DNA from: Syntrophomonadaceae bacterium
GTDB taxonomy: Bacteria; Bacillota_D; Dethiobacteria; DTU022; PWGO01
DNA: 6,556 nucleotides
Direction of reading: 5' to 3'
Assembly: GCA_003554535.1 (NCBI GenBank)
Contig: PWGT01000156.1
Location: forward strand, 1 to 6,556
Below the pieces are notes generated by a model. The model worked only from the letters and a program-made list of their open reading frames with translations, did no database searches and was not told the DNA's origin. Each line of letters begins with the position of its first letter. The stretch's first letter is position 1. The position numbers and the translations under genes are program-made. Of this stretch, positions 1 through 4,535 are shown piece by piece.

Positions 1-2
1 AA

Positions 3-623
3 GAAGCCGAGGACAATATGTACAAGAATAAACTTACCGAAAGCCGCAGCGGAAAGAGTGGTGTTTTGAAGGCCCTTTTAAAAACCCTGGAAGAAAAAAG
101 CTATGAAACGCAAGCCCATACTCGACGTATGCAAGATTTAGCGTTGAAAATAGGAAAGAGAATAGGAATTACTGATACAGAATTAAGCCGGTTAAGTTTG
201 GTAATAACTTTACATGATATAGGTAAAATCATAGTTCCTGAAGAAATATTAACTAAAAAGGGTGCTTTGACAGAAGAAGAATGGGAAATTATAAAAAAAC
301 ACCCGGAAACTGGATACCGTATTGCCCTTTCAACAGAAGATTTTGCCCATGTAGCAGAAGATATATTGTCCCACCATGAGCGCTGGGACGGCACCGGTTA
401 TCCCCGGGGATTAAAGGGAGGAGAAATACCCCTTTTGGCTCGTATCACAGCCATAGCCGATGCCTATGAGGTGATGACCAACGGCAGGCCTTATAAAAAC
501 TCTATGTCCCACGAGGAAGTGGTTGAGGAAATAAAGGGTTGTGCCGGTAGCCAGTTTGACCCGGAACTGGTAAAAGTTTTCCTTGCGGTTTTAGAAGCTG
601 ACAAACAAATTTCCGCAAAATAG
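3..623 (+). CDS. HD-GYP domain c-di-GMP phosphodiesterase, C-terminal part (5' end outside window; probable GGDEF-HD-GYP fusion)
   Basis: The family hydrolyses the second messenger c-di-GMP in the cytoplasm. Counting from the Met codon at 18, the first helix carries ETQAH (His34). The HD pair is in LHDIGKI (His66-Asp67), then comes KKHPETG (His95). The signature HHERWDGTGYP is at 119-129 and ADAYEVMTNGRPYK at 147-160. All expected metal-binding His/Asp positions that I can align by eye are present; the second Asp of the usual DAYDAM motif is Glu151. The frame is open upstream of codon 18 and reads EAEDNMYKNKL, which is how GGDEF domains end in GGDEF/HD-GYP fusions. No Shine-Dalgarno sequence precedes the ATG at 18. 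I therefore treat that ATG as internal and the gene as truncated by the window edge. The stop is TAG at 621-623. If the upstream GGDEF domain exists, whether it is active cannot be seen here. Confidence 0.93.
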   Translation, partial: EAEDNMYKNKLTESRSGKSGVLKALLKTLEEKSYETQAHTRRMQDLALKIGKRIGITDTELSRLSLVITLHDIGKIIVPEEILTKKGALTEEEWEIIKKHPETGYRIALSTEDFAHVAEDILSHHERWDGTGYPRGLKGGEIPLLARITAIADAYEVMTNGRPYKNSMSHEEVVEEIKGCAGSQFDPELVKVFLAVLEADKQISAK

Positions 624-788
624 ACAGGAGAAGGGAGAAAATTTCCAAAAAGTAAAAATGGGGAGATAATTATAATAAGTAAAATTAAGAGCAAAAAAGA
701 TACAAATATATCCATATTGTTATTTTCAATATTTATTCTTAATGAAATTATAATTTTGATTGTTGCGCATAAGATCAAAAATTTGACA

Positions 789-818
789 TTGTAAAGATAG
801 TTAGAACAGGGGTATAAT
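789..818 (+). promoter_or_regulatory. possible sigma-A type promoter before the hicB-like/cyclase unit
   Basis: A perfect TATAAT lies at 813-818 with TTGTAA at 789-794, an 18-bp spacer. A better -35 hexamer, TTGACA at 783-788, is 24 bp away, which is too far to pair with it. The -10 is so close to the GTG start at 839 that transcription would begin about at the Shine-Dalgarno sequence, which argues against it. The rest of the 624-838 gap is AT-rich, with a short weak hairpin (ATATTG/CAATAT, 714-719 and 727-732) and no clear terminator for the upstream gene, so read-through from upstream is also possible. Confidence 0.25.
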
Positions 819-838
819 TAAATTTGGAGGTGATTGGT

Positions 839-1039
839 GTGAGAAGCTATCCCGTAATTATTGAACAGGATGAGACCGGTTACGTTATATATTGCCCTGT
901 TTTTAAAGGTTGTTATTCTCAATGGGATACAATAGATGAAGCTTTGAAAAATATAAAAGAAGCAATGGAATTGTGTATTGATGATGAAGAAAATCCAGTT
1001 AGCAGTATAATCTTTGGCAATGTGGTGTTAGAAAGATGA
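839..1039 (+). CDS. HicB-like small protein (orphan HicB-family antitoxin fold)
   Basis: This 66-residue protein matches the N-terminal HicB pattern: RSYPVIIEQDETGYVIYCP, then GCYSQWDTIDEALKNIKEA and a short acidic tail. In known HicAB systems HicB neutralises the HicA mRNA interferase and often has a C-terminal DNA-binding segment. Here only the degenerate RNase H-like part is present, and the protein ends with VVLER. I chose the GTG at 839 because GGAGGTG (826-832) sits six bases upstream and the protein then starts at the usual family position. A TTG at 824 would lie inside that Shine-Dalgarno sequence. No HicA-like reading frame is visible on either side or strand. The stop overlaps the start of the cyclase gene by ATGA (1036-1039), suggesting translational coupling. 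An antitoxin role is therefore unproven; a regulatory or protein-interaction role is equally possible. Confidence 0.82.
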   Translation: MRSYPVIIEQDETGYVIYCPVFKGCYSQWDTIDEALKNIKEAMELCIDDEENPVSSIIFGNVVLER

Positions 1040-2046
1040 CACCTAAGCTACAAACCCAATTAGCCAAGTTTGAATCAGCTTTCAATAATTTTTTATATTC
1101 TTATTTAATTAGGCGTGATTTTTCGGCGTATGAAGAAATGTTTGTAGAGGAGTCTTGCGGTTTTGGCACAGGCATAGATGAAGTTTTTTCTAACAAAACC
1201 GAAAACCTGGAACTTACAAAGCGCGATCTTGATTCTGTGCCTAACCCGGTAAAATATACAATACAACATAAAGTAATAAAACTTATTGATCAACACAATG
1301 CTATTGTTGCTGCAATTCTTGATTTAGAAACAGAAATTATGGGGCAGAAAGTCAAGTTTAACAACTTTAGAATGTTAATAACGCTACATGAAAAAGAGGA
1401 CACAATCAAGTTTGCAGGCCTTCATTTTTCTTTCCCAACAGATGTTCACGGGGAAGGCGAAGCCTACCCATTAAAAGAATTAGAGGATCGTGCCCATGTG
1501 CTTAGCCGTATGGTAGAAGAAAAAACCAAAAGCCTGCAGGAAGCTTATAAAGAGTTAGAGACTATAATAGATACTGATAATGTTTCTGGTTTATTTTCCC
1601 GCTATTATTTTGAAAAATCAATAAATGCAGAATGGGAACGGTTTAACCGTTTTAGTCGAAGTTATTCCCTGGTAATGATGGATATTGATCAATTTAAACA
1701 TATTAATGATACTTACGGACACATAGTTGGCGATGAAGTATTGCTCATAATAGGGAAAGTGATTCAACAGCAGCTAAGGCCTTCAGATGTTGCTGCTCGT
1801 TGGGGTGGTGATGAGTTTATATTATTGTTGCCCGAAACTTCAAGTGACGGCGCACTAAGAGTTGCCCAGCGCATTAATAATCAGCTTGCTCGTCAAGATT
1901 GGCCTACAAAAAAGCCAATTGTCGTAAGCTTTGGTATCAGCAGCATTAATCCTGGCGAATTACCCGAAGATGTGTTCCAGAGAACAGATAGTGCATTATA
2001 CCAGGCAAAGCATAATAAATGGGATAAGATTATTGTTCAATCGTAA
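1036..2046 (+). CDS. diguanylate cyclase with NTF2/SnoaL-like N-terminal domain
   Basis: The GGDEF family makes c-di-GMP from two GTP. The C-terminal half (about 176-336) has the metal/GTP motif MDIDQFKHINDTYGH (Asp216, Asp218, Asn224), GD at 232-233, and RWGGDEF with GGDEF at 257-261. RPSD at 248-251 lies exactly five residues before GGDEF, as in a product-inhibition I-site, so the enzyme should be active and feedback-inhibited. The domain entry motif is diverged (DNVSGLFSR instead of DxLTGLxNR). Residues 1 to about 140 have no membrane segment and resemble the SnoaL/NTF2-like cone fold; this assignment is from general pattern only. A heptad-like helix (146-175) links the two parts, as expected for a dimerising signalling helix. 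No convincing Shine-Dalgarno sequence precedes the ATG, consistent with coupling to the HicB-like gene through the ATGA overlap. Confidence 0.93.
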   Translation: MTPKLQTQLAKFESAFNNFLYSYLIRRDFSAYEEMFVEESCGFGTGIDEVFSNKTENLELTKRDLDSVPNPVKYTIQHKVIKLIDQHNAIVAAILDLETEIMGQKVKFNNFRMLITLHEKEDTIKFAGLHFSFPTDVHGEGEAYPLKELEDRAHVLSRMVEEKTKSLQEAYKELETIIDTDNVSGLFSRYYFEKSINAEWERFNRFSRSYSLVMMDIDQFKHINDTYGHIVGDEVLLIIGKVIQQQLRPSDVAARWGGDEFILLLPETSSDGALRVAQRINNQLARQDWPTKKPIVVSFGISSINPGELPEDVFQRTDSALYQAKHNKWDKIIVQS

Positions 2047-2170
2047 ACATTAAAAATTTTAAGGAGGCTTTAGGGTTCATTACTGACAAAAAGAACTATG
2101 GCATGTTTTTTAGGCAATCAACAAAAATCAACAGTTCAAAAAATTATGATTGTATTTTAATAAGGCTTCT

Positions 2171-2201
2171 AATAGCCCCGCTTAATGCGGGGTTATTTTT
2201 T
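2171..2201 (+). terminator. Rho-independent terminator of the cyclase unit, and target of the group II intron
   Basis: An 11-bp stem (2171-2181 with 2187-2197; core CCCCGC/GCGGGG, one G-U pair) closes a five-base loop, TTAAT. The 3' arm runs into a T run ending at 2201. It lies about 125 bases after the cyclase stop and points the same way. The intron begins two bases after the T tract. Confidence 0.9.
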
Positions 2202-2203
2202 GA

Positions 2204-2640
2204 GTGCGCCCGGCACGGGCGCAATCTAACGGGTGAAAGTCCCGAGTGCAGGTTGACAGTGCCAAGCACATAGCCTAAGGCAAGGGTGTCCCCGGCGACG
2301 GGGAATCTGAAGGAAGCCGGCGGCAAAATCCTGGTCCGACGAATAGGAACCACATAGAAGGCCTATGCCGATGGATAAGACTGCACAACAAGTTAAAGTC
2401 CAAAACTGTCCGAAATCGGCAGGGTAAATGTGGCGGATAGATGGGAGGAAAGATTGCGCTCTTACCCGGGGAGATCTCGTCACCCGCCAAAAGGCAACCT
2501 TTGCAGTGATGCAAAGTTAAGTGGCGAGAAGTCAGCAGAGGTCATAGTACCGGCCAAGCCGGGAAGGACTGAACACGAAGCGGTGAAACCGCCGAAGATT
2601 TCAGACCGTACAAAGATCGTAGAAAATCGAAGCTGAACGG
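2204..2640 (+). ncRNA. group IIC intron ribozyme, domains I to III
   Basis: This stretch holds no gene but is the structured 5' part of the self-splicing RNA. Visible elements are the first hairpin (GCGCCCG/CGGGCGC, 2207-2222), the conserved GAATCTGAAGGAAGC block, CTTACCCGGGGAGATCT, and the CTTTGC/GCAAAG hairpin near 2499-2516 in the exon-recognition arm. A small GCGG/CCGC hairpin follows at 2580-2592. CAAAAGG at 2488-2494 could pair, with two wobbles, to TTTTTTG (2196-2202) in the 5' exon, but this leaves A2203 unpaired, so I do not claim it as EBS1. The 3' limit, where domain IV starts, is approximate. Confidence 0.85.
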
Positions 2641-2719
2641 GAAAGACCGGACCGTTGGAAACGGAAAGGAACCCGGTAGCACGTAGTACGGCTGAGCAGA
2701 ATTGGAAGGAGAAGCCAAG

Positions 2720-4003
2720 ATGAAAACGACAGAAAAGCTACTGGAGGAAATTGTCCACAGAGACAACATGAACCTGGCTTACCGAAAAGTGAGAAGCAAC
2801 GGAGGTAGTCCCGGCATCGACGACATGACAGTGGAAGAAGCCCTGCCCTACCTGAAAGAACATGGCAGAGAACTTATAGGAAAACTTCTCGCCGGCAACT
2901 ACAAACCCAGCCCAGTAAAAACCGTGGAGATTCCTAAACCCAAAGGCGGCGTCCGGAAGCTGGGCATTCCCACCGTCATCGACCGTATGATCCAACAAGC
3001 CATTGTCCAAGTCATAAACCCACATTTCGAGAAAGTTTTCAGCGACAACAGCTATGGATTCAGAGCCGGTCGAAGCACCCACGACGCTCTTCGGAAAGCC
3101 AAAAGCTACATCGCTGAAGGCCGTCGACAGGTAGTGGACGTCGACCTGGAAAAATTCTTCGACAAAGTCAACCACGACATGCTCATGCATCGGGTAGCCA
3201 GAGTCATCGAGGATAAGCGTGTGTTGAAACTCATTCGGGCCTACCTAAAAGCAGGTGTTATGGAAAACGGCGTCATCACCCGGGACGAATGGGGGACACC
3301 CCAAGGCGGACCCTTAAGCCCACTGTTGAGCAACATCATGCTGGACGATCTGGACAAGGAGCTGGAACGAAGGGGATTAGCCTTCGTCCGTTATGCGGAC
3401 GATTGTAACATTTACGTTAAGACGCCCCGGGCAGCAGAGAGAGTGATGGAAAGCATCACACAGTACATCGAAACCAAACTCAAGCTAAAGGTAAACCGGG
3501 AGAAAAGCAGCACAGGCAGTTTCTTCTGAAAGACATTTCTGAGTTATGGCTTCTACATGCGAGAAGGCGAAGTCCGCTTCAAAGTGCCGAGCGATAGAGT
3601 TAAACACCTGAAGGATAGAATCCGAAAACTTACCAGCCGGAAATGGTCCACTGCTATGGAGTACAGACTGCAAAGAATCACCCAAGTTATGCGGGGCTGG
3701 GTGCAGTATTACAAGACGGCCGACATGAAACGCATTACGGAGTCAATTGATCAATGGACCCGCAGAAGACTCAGAGCTATCCGCTGGAAAGAGTGGAAGA
3801 AAATCAAGACAAAGCATGACAACCTTGTCAAGCTGGGAACAGATACCTTGAAAGCATGGGAATATGCCAATACCAGGAAGAAATACTGGCGAATATCAAG
3901 TTCATGGATTCTTACAAAAACCCTGACCAACCAATACTGGCTGGTACAGGGTTATAAGGATTTCAGTAGCTACTATCTGTCCGTTAAAGTTGATGTTTCG
4001 TGA
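2720..4003 (+). pseudogene. ltrA: group II intron reverse transcriptase/maturase, interrupted by one in-frame TGA
   Basis: The family binds its own intron RNA, assists splicing and copies it into DNA at a target site. From the ATG at 2720 (AAGGAG at 2706-2711, eight-base spacing) the frame spans 427 codons before the final TGA at 4001-4003, a normal length for a class C protein. RT motifs are in order: GVRKLGIPTVIDRMIQQAI, SYGFRAGRSTHDAL, VDVDLEKFFD (Asp142), GTPQGGPLSPLLSNI and the catalytic RYADD (Tyr225-Asp228). Codon 270 is TGA (3527-3529). The same frame then continues as KTFLSYGFYMREGEVRFKVP and into a maturase (X/GIIM) domain with RITQVMRGWVQYYKTAD and RRRLRAIRWKEWKK. There is no endonuclease domain, as usual for class C. 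By position the stop replaces a residue that is often Arg or Lys, fitting a CGA or AGA to TGA change. The ATG at 3557 has no Shine-Dalgarno sequence, so separate translation of the maturase part is unlikely. Stop suppression cannot be excluded. Confidence 0.9.
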
Positions 4004-4036
4004 ACCGCCGTGTACCGAACGGTATGCACGGTGGTG
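4002..4036 (+). other. group II intron domain V (catalytic hairpin)
   Basis: This is the ribozyme active-site hairpin. The lower stem includes the CGC triad (4006-4008). The upper stem pairs CCGTG with CACGG (4008-4012, 4027-4031) and TACC with GGTA (4013-4016, 4021-4024) around a GAAC loop. The two-base bulge is T4025-G4026. In the Oceanobacillus intron, as I remember it, the bulge is CG and its C takes part in the catalytic triple helix. The stop codon of the intron-encoded protein overlaps the first bases of the domain. Confidence 0.9.
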
Positions 4037-4079
4037 TGAGAGGTCGGTAGCTGAATTAATCAGCTACCTCCTACTCGAT
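4037..4079 (+). other. group II intron domain VI and 3' splice site
   Basis: A perfect nine-base stem GGTAGCTGA/TCAGCTACC (4046-4054 with 4060-4068) closes a five-base loop. It is followed by the typical class C tail TCCTACTCGAT. A4073 lies seven bases from the proposed 3' end and is the likely branch-point adenosine, although class C introns may also splice by hydrolysis. Confidence 0.8.
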
Positions 4080-4115
4080 TAAGGAGACAGTTATTAATTA
4101 TTAAAGGAGGAAACA

Positions 4116-4199
4116 ATGGAGTTTATTGCTTCAATTTCATCATGGTATATTTTAATATACTACCTTTACGCGGCTCTTATTATAGGGTTTATCCAGTAA
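4116..4199 (+). CDS. 27-residue hydrophobic membrane micropeptide, function unknown
   Basis: An ATG at 4116 is preceded by AAAGGAGG (4103-4110) with ideal spacing, one of the best ribosome sites in the window. The product begins MEFIASISSWYILIYYLYAA and ends in LIIGFIQ; TAA is at 4197-4199. From about residue 4 it is almost entirely hydrophobic and aromatic, with one acidic residue (Glu2) and no Lys, Arg or Cys, so it should form a single transmembrane helix. The size fits accessory subunits of membrane complexes (KdpF- or CydX-like), regulatory small proteins, or type I toxins, but no partner gene or matching motif is present and I do not assign one. Its ribosome site is only about 24 bases past the intron, so its transcript must cross the upstream terminator and intron or begin in the intron. 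Confidence 0.65.
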   Translation: MEFIASISSWYILIYYLYAALIIGFIQ

Positions 4200-4209
4200 T
4201 AATAGAGTG

Positions 4210-4259
4210 TTTCATTCAAGCAGTTATCATGCTATATAGGGGGTAGGGATTGAATGAAA
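4210..4259. repeat. perfect 10-bp inverted repeat, possible translational hairpin
   Basis: TTTCATTCAA (4210-4219) and TTGAATGAAA (4250-4259) are exact reverse complements around a 30-base loop. No T tract follows on either strand, so it is not an intrinsic terminator. The right arm contains the TTG start (4250) of the next reading frame, and the loop contains its AGGGGG (4238-4243). A protein-binding operator is the alternative reading. Confidence 0.5.
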
Positions 4260-4427
4260 AAGAAACCGAAATAATTAAGTGTTTTAAAAAAAATAATTAA
4301 ACTTTACAGAAGATATAAACTCCAGGCAATCCCTAGACGATATGAAAAAGTATACCAGAGAATATATTTAAAAATCCTGGATTTGGCAATCAACAAAACC
4401 GTAAAGGCCCTAGTCGTTAAACTGTGA
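4250..4427 (+). pseudogene. small basic ORF (about 58 residues) broken by one extra A in an A8 run
   Basis: From TTG at 4250, with AGGGGG at 4238-4243, the frame reads MNEKETEIIKCFKKNN and stops at 4298-4300. If the run of eight A at 4286-4293 had seven, it would continue as KKIIKLYRRYKLQAIPRRYE, then KVYQRIYLKILDLAINK, to TGA at 4425-4427. The downstream frame has no stop over 150 bases and its composition looks coding (basic, amphipathic, many Lys/Arg/Tyr/Ile/Leu), but it has no start codon of its own. Explanations are a real frameshift mutation, transcriptional slippage on the A run making a mixture of products, a sequencing error in the homopolymer, or chance. I do not recognise the family. 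It follows the micropeptide gene by about 50 bases and may share its transcript. Confidence 0.45.
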
Positions 4428-4428
4428 G

Positions 4429-4455
4429 GTTTCTCTCTATTCTAATTAGAGAAAC
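4429..4455 (+). terminator. hairpin after the small ORF, possible weak terminator
   Basis: GTTTCTCT (4429-4436) pairs perfectly with AGAGAAAC (4448-4455) around an 11-base loop, starting two bases after the TGA of the frameshifted ORF. The following GCTTTGTTATTT is only moderately T-rich and the stem is AT-rich, so termination would be weak. A role in the leader of the lipoprotein mRNA is an alternative. Confidence 0.35.
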
Positions 4456-4475
4456 GCTTTGTTATTTGAGGAAGC

Positions 4476-4505
4476 TTCATATCAAAAGAAAAATATTTTT
4501 ACAAT
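4476..4505 (+). promoter_or_regulatory. possible sigma-A type promoter of the lipoprotein gene
   Basis: TTCATA (4476-4481) and TACAAT (4500-4505) are separated by 18 bases and lie 30 bases upstream of the ATG at 4536. The match is 4/6 and 5/6 to consensus in an AT-rich stretch, so chance is a real possibility. The position between a hairpin and a strong ribosome site supports it. Confidence 0.35.
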
Positions 4506-4535
4506 TTATTAATTTAGAGTTTGGAGGTTTTATTT

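Larger units (their letters stand above)
2204..4079 (+). mobile_element. group IIC intron (retroelement) inserted behind a terminator
   Basis: The element starts with GTGCGCCCGG, the canonical group II 5' end, and finishes CTACTCGAT. Between them are domain I-III RNA (2204 to about 2640), an intron-encoded reverse transcriptase/maturase in domain IV, domain V (about 4002-4036) and domain VI (about 4037-4079). Several domain I blocks, for example GGGTGTCC, GAATCTGAAGGAAGC, CTTACCCGGGGAGATCT and GTCATAGTACC, agree with the Oceanobacillus iheyensis IIC intron as I remember it. Class C introns insert by retrohoming downstream of intrinsic terminators, and this one begins two bases after the T tract of one, in the same orientation. 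The element is richer in G+C than both flanks, which suits horizontal acquisition. The 5' boundary rests on GTGCG and the 3' boundary on the usual CTCGAT end; each could be off by one base. Its encoded protein is interrupted by a stop codon. Confidence 0.95.

Noticed and set aside
783..818. TTGACA at 783 with TATAAT at 813 as a promoter pair
   Set aside because: The spacer is 24 bases, far outside the 16-18 range for sigma-A type promoters.
824..838. TTG start at 824 for the HicB-like gene
   Set aside because: It lies inside the AT-rich/Shine-Dalgarno region and would add residues not typical for the family; GTG at 839 has correct spacing.
2061..2160. AAGGAGG at 2061-2067 followed by short frames (ATG at 2098, ATG at 2103, or ATT at 2079)
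   Set aside because: The ATGs are about 30 bases or more from the ribosome-like site, ATT is a rare start, and the longer frame runs through the terminator into the intron. No credible product.
2738..3190. 150-residue frame on the minus strand opposite the RT
   Set aside because: It is a shadow of the high-G+C RT gene; the plus strand carries unmistakable RT motifs.
3527..3529. TGA in the RT gene as selenocysteine
   Set aside because: The position is normally a basic residue between domains, no redox motif is present, no SECIS-like hairpin stands out directly downstream, and group II maturases are not selenoproteins.
3557..4003. Second part of the maturase as an independent gene
   Set aside because: It is in the same frame as the RT part, has no ribosome site and is simply the X/GIIM domain after a nonsense codon.
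4320..4530. c-di-GMP riboswitch in the leader of the lipoprotein gene
   Set aside because: Looked for because of the c-di-GMP genes upstream. The GGCAA and GTAAAGG fragments resemble pieces of the class I aptamer, but the ordered stems, the GCAAAGCC core and the closing helix are absent.
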